Shown: piece by piece, positions 43,012 to 52,423 of the stretch
How the letters are laid out: each line of letters starts with the position of its first letter
How positions within the stretch are numbered: position 1 is the first letter of the stretch
Assembly: GCA_937139605.1 (NCBI GenBank)
Contig: CAKZQG010000002.1
Span: 1 to 64,000 of the forward strand
Length of the DNA: 64,000 nucleotides
Origin: an uncultured bacterium
Lineage (GTDB): Bacteria > DRYD01
Direction: 5' to 3'
Notes under the pieces: model-generated
What the model was told of the DNA's origin: nothing
Database searches by the model: none
Seen by the model: only the letters and a program-made list of their open reading frames with translations
Translations under genes and position numbers: made by a program

Positions 43012-45192
43012 ATGAAGTTAGTTATAGTTGCTAATAGGTTGCCTATTGTTGTTAAAACTATTGAGCCTTTTTTTGCTTTGCAGAGTCCAGGGGGATTAGT
43101 TTCAGGTATATTAACTTTTTTAAAAAAGGCAAATATTAGTAATTGGTTATGGATGGGTTGGTTAGGAACTAATATTAAAAAAAATGAGTTTAATAAAATT
43201 AAGGAATTTATTCATAGGGAATATAATTATATTCCTGTATATATTTCAGATAAGCTTATGGATAGGTTTTATAATGGATTTTGTAATAAAACTTTATGGC
43301 CACTTTTCCATAGTATGCCTGCTATTGCTAATTATGAAAGAATAGATTGGGAAAGTTATGTAGAAGTTAATAGAATTTTTGCTGATACTTTATTGCAAAG
43401 TATTGATATAGATACTAAAACATATATATGGATCCATGATTATCATTTAATGTTGTTGCCTAAGATAATAAGGGAAAGAGTTTTTAATGCTAATATTGGT
43501 TTTTTTCTTCATATTCCTTTTCCACCGCCAGAAATATTTTCGCTTCTTCCTTGGAAGAAGGAATTATTACATGGGCTTTTAGGTTCCGATTTAATAGGTT
43601 TTCATATTTATGAATATACTATTAATTTTTTACGAACTTTAGTTAGGGTATTAAGAATTGAAAGTAATATAAGGGAATTATTTTATCAAGATAGGATTAT
43701 AAGGGTTGATACTTTTCCTATGGGGATTGATTTTAAATTGTTTAATTCTATGACAGGAATAGATGACAAAATTGAGAATATAAAGAAGGCTGTTAGCAAT
43801 AAAAAGATTATTTTTTCCGTAGACAGATTAGATTATACAAAGGGTATATATAATAGGCTTTTAGCTTATGAAGAATTTCTAAAAACTAATGAAAATTTTA
43901 GAGGAAAGGTAGTTCTTATTATGAATGTTGTTCCTTCTAGGGAAAATGTTGAGCATTATGCTAGGATGAAGAGGCAAATAGAAGAAAAAATTTCTCAAAT
44001 AAATGGTACTTTTGGGAATATTGAGTGGGTTCCTGTTATTTATCAGTATAAATCTCTAGATATTCAAGATCTTGTGGCATATTATAGAGCTAGTGATGTT
44101 ATTCTAATTACTCCTTTTAAAGATGGAATGAATCTTATTGCTAAGGAGTTTGTAGCTTCTAGAAGTGATTTAAAAGGGGTTTTAATTCTTTCTGAGTTTG
44201 CTGGAAGTAGTAAGGAATTGGGAGAAGCAATAATAGTTAATCCTAACTCCATTGACGAGCTTTGTGAAGCTATAAAAGTTGCTTTAACTAGTTCTTTGGA
44301 AGAACAAAAGAGTAAATTAAAAGTAATGCAAGAACGTCTTGAAAAGTATGATATATTAAAGTGGGGAAACGATTTCATGGAAGCTTTTAATATAATATTA
44401 TCAAAAAGAAACTTTTTTAAAACTAAAGAAATAGATGAAATTATTTTACAAAAGATTATTAGTAATTTTAAAATATCTAAGAAAAAGTTGTTTTTATTAG
44501 ATTATGATGGTACGCTAGTAGCTATAAAGAATTCTCCGGAGTTAGCTATTTTGGATCAAGAGGTAAAGGAAATTTTGTTTAAGCTCTCTAATTTAAAAGA
44601 TAGTAAAGTTGTTATTATATCTGGTAGAAGAAAAGATGAGTTGGAGGAGTATTTTAAGGATTTAAATGTTGTTGTGGTAGCTGAGCATGGTTGTTGGGTA
44701 AGGGATCAGTATAGTGGTAGCTGGAAAGCTACTTGTACTCCTAATAATGAAATTAAGAAAAAAATAAAGGAGATAATGGAATATTATACTTATAAACTGC
44801 CATTTTCTTTTGTTGAAGAAAAGGATTTCACTGTAGCTTTTCATTATAGGTTATCTGAGATAGAGTTGGCAGGTAGTAGAATAGCAGAGTTGCTTGATGA
44901 GTTGAAATTTCTTGTGTCTAATACTGAGTATGGAGTTCTTATGGGAAATAAAGTTTTAGAAGTTAGACCTTTGGCGGTTAATAAAGGAACTATCTCATAT
45001 TCTTTTACTCAACAAGGATATGACTTTGTTCTTGCTATTGGAGATGATACAACTGATGAAGATATGTTTAAAGCATTACCTTCAGATTCTATTACTATTA
45101 AAGTTGGGTTGGGTCCCTCTTATGCTAAATACTACTTACCTTCTCAAACTGAAGTTATTAAACTATTAAAGAAATTTGTTGAACAAAATTAG
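43012..45192 (+). CDS. otsA-otsB: fused trehalose-6-phosphate synthase and phosphatase
   Basis: This 726-aa protein makes trehalose from UDP-glucose and glucose-6-phosphate. The N-terminal OtsA domain (about 1-465) has VIVANRLPIV, PGGLVSG, WIHDYHLMLLP, HIPFPPPEIF, DRLDYTKG, TPFKDGMNLIAKEFVA and the SEFAGSS block. The C-terminal HAD phosphatase OtsB (about 480-720) has the nucleophile Asp in LLDYDGTLV, SGRRKDEL, AEHGCW and GDDTTDEDMF. I start at ATG 43012 because GGAGG lies just upstream; the ATG at 42997 overlaps that site. Such fusions are common in eukaryotes and occur in some bacteria. It protects against osmotic or heat stress. Confidence 0.93.
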   Translation: MKLVIVANRLPIVVKTIEPFFALQSPGGLVSGILTFLKKANISNWLWMGWLGTNIKKNEFNKIKEFIHREYNYIPVYISDKLMDRFYNGFCNKTLWPLFHSMPAIANYERIDWESYVEVNRIFADTLLQSIDIDTKTYIWIHDYHLMLLPKIIRERVFNANIGFFLHIPFPPPEIFSLLPWKKELLHGLLGSDLIGFHIYEYTINFLRTLVRVLRIESNIRELFYQDRIIRVDTFPMGIDFKLFNSMTGIDDKIENIKKAVSNKKIIFSVDRLDYTKGIYNRLLAYEEFLKTNENFRGKVVLIMNVVPSRENVEHYARMKRQIEEKISQINGTFGNIEWVPVIYQYKSLDIQDLVAYYRASDVILITPFKDGMNLIAKEFVASRSDLKGVLILSEFAGSSKELGEAIIVNPNSIDELCEAIKVALTSSLEEQKSKLKVMQERLEKYDILKWGNDFMEAFNIILSKRNFFKTKEIDEIILQKIISNFKISKKKLFLLDYDGTLVAIKNSPELAILDQEVKEILFKLSNLKDSKVVIISGRRKDELEEYFKDLNVVVVAEHGCWVRDQYSGSWKATCTPNNEIKKKIKEIMEYYTYKLPFSFVEEKDFTVAFHYRLSEIELAGSRIAELLDELKFLVSNTEYGVLMGNKVLEVRPLAVNKGTISYSFTQQGYDFVLAIGDDTTDEDMFKALPSDSITIKVGLGPSYAKYYLPSQTEVIKLLKKFVEQN

Positions 45193-45356
45193 AATATACA
45201 AAAAAATTAACAAAAATTCAAAACTTTTTTTACATAAATTTAAAAAAGAATATTTATAAATTTTAATATATACAATGTTTGTTTTTTATGGAAAATATAG
45301 TTTTTTAGTATAGAATATAGTTTTAAATAGAACATGTTTGAAAGGAGTAAAATTTA

Positions 45357-45977
45357 ATGGATATAAATAATAATTTAAATTTAATTGAAAATAAATTTAT
45401 TAAAGCTGATTTTAAAGATAAAAAAAATATTAATAATTTTAAAGATAATAGTAATATTGATAATGTAAATATTGTTAGTATTAATGATGGTATAGTAAGT
45501 AATTACAATAAAATTGATAAAAATATAATTACTTTAAAAGAAAATAAAATTGAAAAATCTGGTAATTCTAAAGATGAATTAAAAGATGAGTTAAAGAAAT
45601 ATTTAAAGAAGTTTAATAAGAAATTAATTATTAAGACTTTTTCTAAGGTTCCTTATGGTGTAGCTGGTTATTTTACTGCTGATAAGTTTGTTTTAAAGAG
45701 TTTAAAGTATATGGCTCCTGTGATTGAAGCAGTTTTTGCTTATAAGGATTATCATCATAAGATACAAGAGGGAAAAAGCAAGTTTAGTGCAGCTTTCGAA
45801 ACTATTAGCTCTTTTGTTAGTGGGGTTGGGGTATCTTATCTTGTAGGTTCAAGTATCTCTGGACCTTTGGGGTTCGCTTTATCTGTTTCTTTAGGAGCAT
45901 TAGCAGGAGTTTTAGCTGATAAATTAGCTTCTAAAATATCTTCTAAAATATCTTCAAAAATATCTTCACATATCTAA
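45357..45977 (+). CDS. unknown glycine-rich protein, paralogous in layout to the 4052 product
   Basis: I do not recognise this 206-aa protein. Residues 1-85 are Asn/Asp/Lys/Ile-rich and probably disordered. Residues 85-200 are hydrophobic and rich in Gly, Ser and Ala, with SFVSGVGVSYLVGSS, ISGPLGFALSVSLGALAGV and small-residue spacing typical of membrane-inserting helices. It ends in a repeated KISS tail (KISSKISSKISSHI). No signal peptide is present. The AAAGGAG ribosome site suits high expression. The layout repeats that of the protein at 4052-4558. It stands alone, followed by a structured intergenic element and tRNA-Leu. Confidence 0.7.
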   Translation: MDINNNLNLIENKFIKADFKDKKNINNFKDNSNIDNVNIVSINDGIVSNYNKIDKNIITLKENKIEKSGNSKDELKDELKKYLKKFNKKLIIKTFSKVPYGVAGYFTADKFVLKSLKYMAPVIEAVFAYKDYHHKIQEGKSKFSAAFETISSFVSGVGVSYLVGSSISGPLGFALSVSLGALAGVLADKLASKISSKISSKISSHI

Positions 45978-45985
45978 AAGGAAAA

Positions 45986-46069
45986 TAATTAAACCTTCAG
46001 GAATTTAAGTTTTCTACTTAAAATTAACTAATAAAAACTAAGTTAGTTTAAATTAAAAAGGTTTAATTA
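45986..46069 (+). ncRNA. structured three-stem intergenic element
   Basis: TAATTAAACCTT (45986-45997) and AAGGTTTAATTA (46058-46069) form a perfect 12-bp outer stem. Inside, TTTAAGT (46004-46010) pairs with ACTTAAA (46016-46022), and AAACTA (46035-46040) pairs with TAGTTT (46044-46049). The result is a three-way junction of 84 nt right after the 45357 gene and upstream of tRNA-Leu. It could be the gene's 3' structure, a small RNA or a DNA cruciform. AT-rich background weakens the case. Confidence 0.4.
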
Positions 46070-46162
46070 ACTAAGGATATAATTATATTAATAGGCTTAT
46101 TAGATTAAGTGTTTTTTAGTTTTTAATTTTTAATTTTTAATTTTAAGCGCGGGGAGTTTTTT

Positions 46163-46247
46163 GGGGGAGTGGCGGAATTGGCAGACGCGTTGGACTTAGG
46201 ATCCAATGGGGACACACCCCGTGCGGGTTCAACTCCCGCCTCCCCCA
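46163..46247 (+). tRNA. tRNA-Leu (UAG)
   Basis: An 85-nt class II tRNA: acceptor GGGGGAG pairs with CTCCCCC, discriminator A at 46247, no encoded CCA. The anticodon loop CTTAGGA on stem TTGGA/TCCAA gives anticodon TAG, read UAG, for CUA codons. A long variable arm (GGGGACACACCCC) and T arm GCGGG-TTCAACT-CCCGC are clear. Confidence 0.97.
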
Positions 46248-46672
46248 TCCTAATTCTACTAAAATTAAATTTAAAAATTTCTAAAATTCATACCTTAATT
46301 CTAAATTTTTTCTATCATTACTTGACTTAAAGCAACTGGATATAAACTTTTTAATTTATTATGGATTTGTATTAATTCAATTTTTATTTTTATATTTAAA
46401 ATAACTGCTTTTTTTTATTCTCAAAAAATCTAAGACTTTCATGTTTTCATTTAAAGTAGGATTAATTTTCTACTATATCAGTAAATCCCTTAAAAAAGCA
46501 TCTATTAGAAAAGCAACGTATGGCGTTAAATATAACAGCAACCTTTACCAAAGCTACTAGTTTTTATTGATAGATAGTAGTTGTTATATTGCTTCTTTTT
46601 AAAAGGAAAAACTTTAATTAAATATAAATTCTATATTAAGAAGTATAAGTATGGTATTTATTAAATTATTAA
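46248..46672. other. 425-bp intergenic region with one nested hairpin
   Basis: No gene is seen. A structured block lies at 46511-46594: AAGCAA (46511-46516) pairs with TTGCTT (46589-46594), ATATAACA (46530-46537) with TGTTATAT (46582-46589), and CTACTA (46554-46559) with TAGTAG (46575-46580), followed by TCTTTTT. The first two pairings share the base at 46589. It could be a leader or terminator upstream of the LuxR-type/moaD/moaE genes. I recognise no known riboswitch, including the Moco class. Confidence 0.4.
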
Positions 46673-47032
46673 ATGTATAAGAAATTACCAGTCTTAAGTA
46701 GCAATTTAACCAAGAATAAGAAAGAAGAAAAATTATGTAGAAAACATATACTATTAAGGAAATTAACTTTTCAGGAATTAAATATATTGTGTTTAATAGG
46801 ATTAGGTTATACTAGTAAGGAGATAGCAGACAAGTTATTTATAAGTGTTAGGACTGTTGAAGTTCATAGGAGAAATATAATGTTTAAGCTTAATGCAAAG
46901 ACTCGAAAGGATTTGGTTAAAATTTTTATAGAAACGGGTTTAATTTTGCCTTATCTGCCGTGTATTAGGGATATGAACTATTGTTATCTAAATAAAAAAT
47001 TATGCCCATCTTGTAAAAAATTTTATTTTTAA
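46673..47032 (+). CDS. LuxR-type helix-turn-helix regulator
   Basis: This 119-aa protein contains a GerE/LuxR DNA-binding domain (residues about 30-95): LTFQELNILCLIGLGYTSKEIADKLFISVRTVEVHRRNI (in parts, LGYTSKEIA and SVRTVEVH). There is no receiver or autoinducer domain; the C-terminus has four Cys (CIRDMNYC and CPSC) that could bind metal or an Fe-S cluster. It precedes moaD by 12 bp and moaE, so it may control molybdenum-cofactor genes. The cysteine-rich tail, next to a Moco operon, is an attractive sensor candidate. Confidence 0.85.
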   Translation: MYKKLPVLSSNLTKNKKEEKLCRKHILLRKLTFQELNILCLIGLGYTSKEIADKLFISVRTVEVHRRNIMFKLNAKTRKDLVKIFIETGLILPYLPCIRDMNYCYLNKKLCPSCKKFYF

Positions 47033-47044
47033 TTTTTATTTTTT

Positions 47045-47323
47045 ATGGCTAATATAAAACTAAGGAGAAGTAATAAAAAAATATCTATAAAGATATTGTT
47101 TTTTGCATATGCTAAAGAAATTGTTAATAAGAATTATTTAAATCTTAAGGTGAATAATATAACTAATGTTAAAGAAGTATTGGAAAAATTATATATAGAT
47201 TATCCTGATTTAAAGAAAATTAATTTTTCTGTAGCTTTGAATAATGAATATATAAATGATTATGAAATTATTTTAAAGAATAAAGATGTTATATCTATTA
47301 TTCCTCCTGTTAGTGGAGGCTAA
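47045..47323 (+). CDS. moaD: molybdopterin synthase small subunit
   Basis: MoaD is the ubiquitin-like sulfur carrier of molybdopterin synthase. This 92-aa protein ends in the required Gly-Gly (PPVSGG, residues 91-92). The N-terminal strand IKILFFAYAKEIV and the final VISIIPPVSGG match the MoaD/ThiS fold. It lies directly upstream of moaE, which supports MoaD over ThiS. The adenylating enzyme MoeB is at 52424. Confidence 0.93.
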   Translation: MANIKLRRSNKKISIKILFFAYAKEIVNKNYLNLKVNNITNVKEVLEKLYIDYPDLKKINFSVALNNEYINDYEIILKNKDVISIIPPVSGG

Positions 47324-47385
47324 TAAAGAGGATAATCAATTTCTTAAAACAACACTTAATAGGTGGGGGAGTTTAGATTGTCAAA

Positions 47386-47856
47386 ATGAAATTGAAAGAA
47401 GAAAATAGGAATAAAAAAAATAATAACAAAACAAAAATTATTCAAGAAAATATTTATATAGAGATAACTAAAAAGGAAATTAAAGTCAATTCATATTTAA
47501 AGAGATTATATGATTCTAAGTTAGGGGGTAATGTAGTTTTTATTGGTACTATACGAGATAAAACGGATAAAGGGGATTTAATAGATTATTTGTATTATGA
47601 AGCTTATAAACCGATGGCTTTAAATGAGATTAGAAAAATTTTAGAAAATTATTTATTTCAAGGGGCTTTTAAAAAGGGATTGGTTGTTCATAGGATAGGG
47701 ATTTTAAAACCTAAGGATATTGCCATTTTAGTAGCATTAGCTAATGAGCATAGAGATAATTTATTTAATGTACTTGATTTAATTGTTAAGGAAATAAAAG
47801 AAAAGGTTCCCATTTGGAAAAAAGAATACTTTAATAATTCCTATAAATGGATTTAA
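47386..47856 (+). CDS. moaE: molybdopterin synthase catalytic subunit
   Basis: MoaE inserts two sulfurs from MoaD into precursor Z. The 156-aa protein has FIGTIRDKTDKGD, LYYEAYKPMALNEI, VVHRIGILKPKDIAILV, the HRDNLF block and KVPIWKKEYF with the active-site Lys. About 30 basic residues precede the usual start. It follows moaD by 62 bp. Confidence 0.94.
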   Translation: MKLKEENRNKKNNNKTKIIQENIYIEITKKEIKVNSYLKRLYDSKLGGNVVFIGTIRDKTDKGDLIDYLYYEAYKPMALNEIRKILENYLFQGAFKKGLVVHRIGILKPKDIAILVALANEHRDNLFNVLDLIVKEIKEKVPIWKKEYFNNSYKWI

Positions 47857-48095
47857 TAATTTGCTTTCCTAATCAGTTTATATTTTTCTACTGAAGCCGA
47901 TTTACCTTTTAAACCTTCAATATTTAATTCTTTTAGGTAATAAAAACTTTTAGAAGCTTCTAAAAAATATGTGTTCCCTGTAAAATTAAATAAATCCTTA
48001 CAAGTCATAGCTTTTGTTGTTAAATAATTATCACTAAGATATTTTGAAATTAATAAAAATAGTAAAAAATAATGAGAAAGCTGGGTAAGCACCAA
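47853..48095 (-). CDS. possible small winged-helix-like protein
   Basis: An 80-aa frame starts with TTG and overlaps the 3' end of moaE by 4 bp. Residues 28-70 (DLFNFTGNTYFLEASKSFYYLKELNIEG) resemble a helix-turn-helix with a wing. No ribosome site is visible, and the start is weak. It may be a real short regulator or a chance frame in an AT-rich gap. Confidence 0.3.
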   Translation of the reverse strand: MVLTQLSHYFLLFLLISKYLSDNYLTTKAMTCKDLFNFTGNTYFLEASKSFYYLKELNIEGLKGKSASVEKYKLIRKANY

Positions 48096-48331
48096 CTTAA
48101 AATATCAAAAATAGTGTTAGTTATATAAAGTTCAGTTTCAGTTGGTAATTTAAAATAACTTGCTATTAAAAGTATATATGTTTGAATTTCTATAAAAATG
48201 TTTTAGCCATAATGAGGATAATAAATAATAGATGTAAATATAAATAGTAGGATTGTTAGAAAAGGGAGTAAATAGAGGGCCAAAGGCAAAGTAGGAAGGA
48301 AAATTGGCAATAATAGAGTATTTCCCCACTA

Positions 48332-49441
48332 TTAAAGAGTTTTTTGAGTATTTAAGGAATCCTTAGGTAGGTAAGCGCATAGTGGTTCAGAAGCTAAGTA
48401 ATTTTTAAAAGTAAAGTATGCTCTTGCTCTTGAGCCACCACATATATACCTGAATTCACAGTATCTACATTTACCTTCATAATTATCAGGATCTCTTAGC
48501 TTTATTAAGATTTCATTATTTTTATATATTTCTGATAGTTTATTTTTTTTCAAATTCCCTACTACTATTGGCAGGAATCCTGAGGGATATACCAACCCTT
48601 TAGAAGATATAAAGATTATTCCATTACCATCTCTTATCCCTCTACCTTTAAATATTGTAGTTTTTTTGATATCTTCAAATGTTTTTCCTTCATTTAGCAT
48701 TCTTTTTATGAAAGTTCTTCTATAATGATGTAATTCTGTAGTTTTTATTATAAATGGTGAATTTTTATGGAGTTTATATAGTCTGTTGTTAAATATTTCT
48801 ATTTCTTCTTTAGTGGGTTCTTGTAGAGATATACCTCTTCCTGTTTTTACTAATAAGAATAAGCTCCATCTATGGGGTTTTATTTTAGTTTCTAAAAATT
48901 CATATATTTTTTCTAAATCGTTTATATTTTGTTTAAATATTAGTGTGTTTATTTGTAGGTTTATGTTGTAGCTTTTTATTATTTCTGAAAGTTCTAAGGT
49001 TTTATGGAAAGTTTTTTCTTTACCTCTTATTTCATCGTGTAATTTAGGGTCATATGAATCTAAGCTAAGCGAAATTGATTCTATATTAAGGGTTTTGAGT
49101 TTTTCTATATGTTGTGTTTTGACTAAAGGTGTAGCGGATGGGGCTAGTGCAAATTTAACTCCCTTTTTAGAAGTGTATTCTATTATATCAAATAAATCAT
49201 TTCTTTTAAAAGGGTCTCCTCCTGTAAATACTATTATTGAATTATTAGAAAAATTAGTTTTTATATCTTCTATTATTTGGAATATTTCATAGGTTTTTAG
49301 TTCTTGAGGTTCTGGGGTTTTTATTGAATCTGCTCGGCAATGCTTACATACTAAGTCGCAAGCTCTGGTTAGCTCCCAATATATTAATAATGGGTAATCT
49401 TTATATATTATTTTTTCATTTAAAATTGAATTATTTTGCAT
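48332..49441 (-). CDS. radical SAM/SPASM protein, heme-d1/NirJ-like group
   Basis: This 369-aa enzyme has the radical SAM cluster motif CDLVCKHC, the GGDPFKR glycine motif, SATPL, and SLDSYDP. The C-terminal SPASM region binds extra Fe-S clusters: CRYCEFRYICGGSRARAY followed by CAYLP. The sequence resembles the NirJ/AhbC-like family that acts in heme or peptide modification (the 'TGGDP..R.DLF' and 'APSATPL' style). It lies between moaE and moeA on the opposite strand. No partner peptide is seen. It may be a specialised cofactor enzyme linked to the Moco cluster; MoaA proper has a different C-terminus. Confidence 0.8.
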   Translation of the reverse strand: MQNNSILNEKIIYKDYPLLIYWELTRACDLVCKHCRADSIKTPEPQELKTYEIFQIIEDIKTNFSNNSIIVFTGGDPFKRNDLFDIIEYTSKKGVKFALAPSATPLVKTQHIEKLKTLNIESISLSLDSYDPKLHDEIRGKEKTFHKTLELSEIIKSYNINLQINTLIFKQNINDLEKIYEFLETKIKPHRWSLFLLVKTGRGISLQEPTKEEIEIFNNRLYKLHKNSPFIIKTTELHHYRRTFIKRMLNEGKTFEDIKKTTIFKGRGIRDGNGIIFISSKGLVYPSGFLPIVVGNLKKNKLSEIYKNNEILIKLRDPDNYEGKCRYCEFRYICGGSRARAYFTFKNYLASEPLCAYLPKDSLNTQKTL

Positions 49442-49468
49442 TTACTTTACTTTTTATTTTTTATTTTT

Positions 49469-50746
49469 TTATTTTTCTAATAGGAAGCAATTTAGGATAG
49501 TGTTTTTTGGGATATGATCGGTATTAATTTCTATGTATGAGTTTATTGTATTTAGGATTCCTATGGTATGAGAGCCCCATTTTTCTATCGGTTTTATTAT
49601 ATATTCGTTATTATCTAAGTAGCAGTAAGTAGGTAGCATTGTTAATCTATCATCTGTTTTTTTTATTCTTATATCTTCTTTTAGTTTAGCGGGGATTATT
49701 AATGGGGAGTAGTTATAATTTTGGAGTTTAAAAATTGCAGGGATTACTAATTTATTAAAATTAAATAGAGCCGATATGGGGTTTCCTGGTAGTGAAAAAA
49801 TCAGGATTTTTTTTGTTTTATTTTCATAGATGGAGAATGTAGTAGGTTTGCCTGGTTTTACTTTTAGTTTTTTAAATATTATTTTCGCTCCTATTTCTGT
49901 TAGGATATCATTTATTAGATCATATTTCCCTTTGGATATCCCGCCTATTGTTATTATTATATCGCTTATTTTTATTGCTTGGGATATTGCTTTTTGGATT
50001 TCTTTTTTAGAATCTTTGGTATGCTTTATTATACCTGTTTTGGCATATTTTTTTATATAGGCTAAAAGTGAATATTTATTTGAGTTATATATTTGTCCTA
50101 ACTTTATTTTGTTGTTTAGGCTTATTATTTCATTTCCTGTGGTTATTAATGATATAGTAGGTTTTTTATATACTTTAATTTTTTTTATTCCGTTAGCTGC
50201 TAAGATACTTAAGCTAAAGGGAGTTATTAAAGTGTTTTTTGATAATATTAGTTCATTTTTTTTAAAATCTTCTCCTTTAAAGCGTACGTGTTGGTATTTT
50301 CTTATTTTGTTTAAAATATCTTCTTTTATTTTAACTAATTTATTATTAATGAATTCTATGTTTTCATAAGGTATTATGGTATCGAATTCTGGAGGTAGGA
50401 AAGCTCCTGTTGAGATTTCTATACACACTGGGTATTTTGAATCTTTGGTATTTTTTATTTTTAAATTATTATATTTTTGTGCTTTTAAAAGAGTAATTAT
50501 TTGGAAGGTTGTATTTTTAGTTAAGTCTTCGAATTTTATTGCGATTCCATCCATTGCCGAATTATTAAATGGGGGATTATCTATTTTTGATATTATGTCT
50601 TGTGATAATATGTAGTTGGTTGCTTCTTCTATTTTTACTTCTATTTCCTTTAAGTTAAAATTTATGTTTTTTTCTATTAAATTTATAGCTTGGTATATAT
50701 CTATGTATTCAGAATGTGTTATGTTTTTTAATGAATTAATTTCCAT
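49469..50746 (-). CDS. moeA: molybdopterin molybdenumtransferase
   Basis: MoeA inserts molybdate (or tungstate) into adenylated molybdopterin. The 425-aa protein has DNPPFNNSAMDGIAI, TGAFLPPEFDTIIPYE, VRFKGEDFKKNE, the MoCF-binding ITIGGISKGKYD, KLKVKPGKPTTFSI and SLPGNPISA. It is upstream of the radical SAM gene in the same direction (28-bp gap). Another family member, MoeA for tungsten, cannot be excluded. Confidence 0.95.
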   Translation of the reverse strand: MEINSLKNITHSEYIDIYQAINLIEKNINFNLKEIEVKIEEATNYILSQDIISKIDNPPFNNSAMDGIAIKFEDLTKNTTFQIITLLKAQKYNNLKIKNTKDSKYPVCIEISTGAFLPPEFDTIIPYENIEFINNKLVKIKEDILNKIRKYQHVRFKGEDFKKNELILSKNTLITPFSLSILAANGIKKIKVYKKPTISLITTGNEIISLNNKIKLGQIYNSNKYSLLAYIKKYAKTGIIKHTKDSKKEIQKAISQAIKISDIIITIGGISKGKYDLINDILTEIGAKIIFKKLKVKPGKPTTFSIYENKTKKILIFSLPGNPISALFNFNKLVIPAIFKLQNYNYSPLIIPAKLKEDIRIKKTDDRLTMLPTYCYLDNNEYIIKPIEKWGSHTIGILNTINSYIEINTDHIPKNTILNCFLLEK

Positions 50747-50910
50747 AAAAAAATTTAGTATTATTTATTTTGATTTTGTTGGTTTCCAATTATAAAATTA
50801 TACTTTTTATTTTTGAAACCTTTTAGTACCTTTAAAAATACGTAGTTTATACTAAAAGAATAGGATTATATTAAGAAAATTTTATAATTGAGGGAGGATA
50901 GATAAAGGGT

Positions 50911-52377
50911 GTGAATGGTATGATAGTTATTTTATTTTTAGGGATTTTATTATTATTGCTGGATTTAGTGAATGCTAAAAATGTTTCTGATTTTGAACTT
51001 AGGGCTCGCTATGAATATTTTAATTATTTTAATAATAATAATAATTATGATAACTCTTATGGGTTTTTAGGGATTAATATAAGGTATAATTTTATGTTAG
51101 ATATAGATAGTAATACCTATGGTATGAGTTTATTTATCCCTTATTTATCTAATTTACCGAGGAATTCTAATTCTAATGTTGGGCCTTTAGGTTTGGGAGC
51201 TTTATATTATCAATTTTCTCATTCTCAAAACTCTAATTTTATTATAAAGCAGCTATTTGCTGATTTTAATTTATATAAAAAAAATATTAAAACTGAAAAT
51301 ATTGAATTGAATAAAACTTTAAGATTGAAGATAGGGAGGTTTGATTTTAATGATTCTAATGAAATTTTACCTGTTAATAGTACTTTAAAATGGATAAGAT
51401 TAAATAAAATCCAGCAGAGATTGATTGGGACTTTTGGATTTAGTCATATCCAGAGATCTTTTGAAGGTTTTAATCTTTATTTTAATAATTCTGTTAATAA
51501 TTCTGAAAGGTATAATTTTACTTTATTTTTTGGGAGGCCAACTTTTGGAGTATTTGATATTAAAACCCCCAATGAGCATATCGATAATTTATCTGTTGGG
51601 TATTTAAGCTATAATTTTATAAATGAAAAACGATTATCTGATTTTAGGCTATTTTATGGATATTATAATGATCATAGGAATGTTATTAAAACTTCTAATA
51701 ATTCTTTTGCTATTAGTGATTCTGTTCTTATTAATTCTATTGGGTTTAATTATTCTAAGGTTTTTGATACTAAAGAAGGTAGTTTAGATTTTGTTTTATA
51801 TTATATTTATCAATTTGGTAAATGGGGGAATTTAGATCATTCTGCTAATGCTTATTGTATTGATTTAGGATATAAATTTAAAAGTCTTTATTTAGAGCCT
51901 TATTTTAGGGTAGGTTATTTTAGAGCTTCTGGAGATAAAAACCCTTATGATAATAAGCATACTACTTTTACCCCTTATTTATATACTCCAAGGTTATATG
52001 CACTTTTCCCTTTTTATAATCAGATGAATATTTCTGATTTTAGTGTTTATTTGGGTTTAAAATTAACAGAGGATTTTAATTTAGCTTTGGAGTATCATGA
52101 TTTAAATTTAACTTCTAAGGAAGATAGATGGTATGCTGGTGGTGGAGCTTTTAATGAAAGTGTTTTTGGATATTCTGCTATTAACTCGTTTGGTCTATCT
52201 AAATTAGCTAACCTTTATAATATTACTTTTTCTTATAATTTTAATGATAATTCTAAATTAGTATTGTATTATGGGATAGCTAATGGGAAAGACGTTATTA
52301 AAAGGGTATTTAATTTAAAATCTAGTGCTAACTACTTTTTTATTGAATATACTCAAAAAATCAATTTCCTTAAATAA
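50911..52377 (+). CDS. alginate-export-type outer-membrane beta-barrel
   Basis: This 488-aa protein has an N-terminal signal peptide (hydrophobic to about residue 22, VNAKN) and a beta-barrel pattern of alternating aromatic/hydrophobic strands. The block LKIGRFDFNDSNE, then QRLIGTFGFSHIQRSFEGFN, is typical of alginate-export (AlgE-like) family porins. It ends in the aromatic residue-rich FFIEYTQKINFLK. It lies between moeA and moeB, so it may be the channel for a substrate of a molybdoenzyme rather than for alginate. A GTG start fits the GGGAGGA site. Confidence 0.8.
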   Translation: MNGMIVILFLGILLLLLDLVNAKNVSDFELRARYEYFNYFNNNNNYDNSYGFLGINIRYNFMLDIDSNTYGMSLFIPYLSNLPRNSNSNVGPLGLGALYYQFSHSQNSNFIIKQLFADFNLYKKNIKTENIELNKTLRLKIGRFDFNDSNEILPVNSTLKWIRLNKIQQRLIGTFGFSHIQRSFEGFNLYFNNSVNNSERYNFTLFFGRPTFGVFDIKTPNEHIDNLSVGYLSYNFINEKRLSDFRLFYGYYNDHRNVIKTSNNSFAISDSVLINSIGFNYSKVFDTKEGSLDFVLYYIYQFGKWGNLDHSANAYCIDLGYKFKSLYLEPYFRVGYFRASGDKNPYDNKHTTFTPYLYTPRLYALFPFYNQMNISDFSVYLGLKLTEDFNLALEYHDLNLTSKEDRWYAGGGAFNESVFGYSAINSFGLSKLANLYNITFSYNFNDNSKLVLYYGIANGKDVIKRVFNLKSSANYFFIEYTQKINFLK

Positions 52378-52423
52378 AGTATATTATTTTAAAATGTAGA
52401 ATAATAGTACTAAGGGGAATAAT

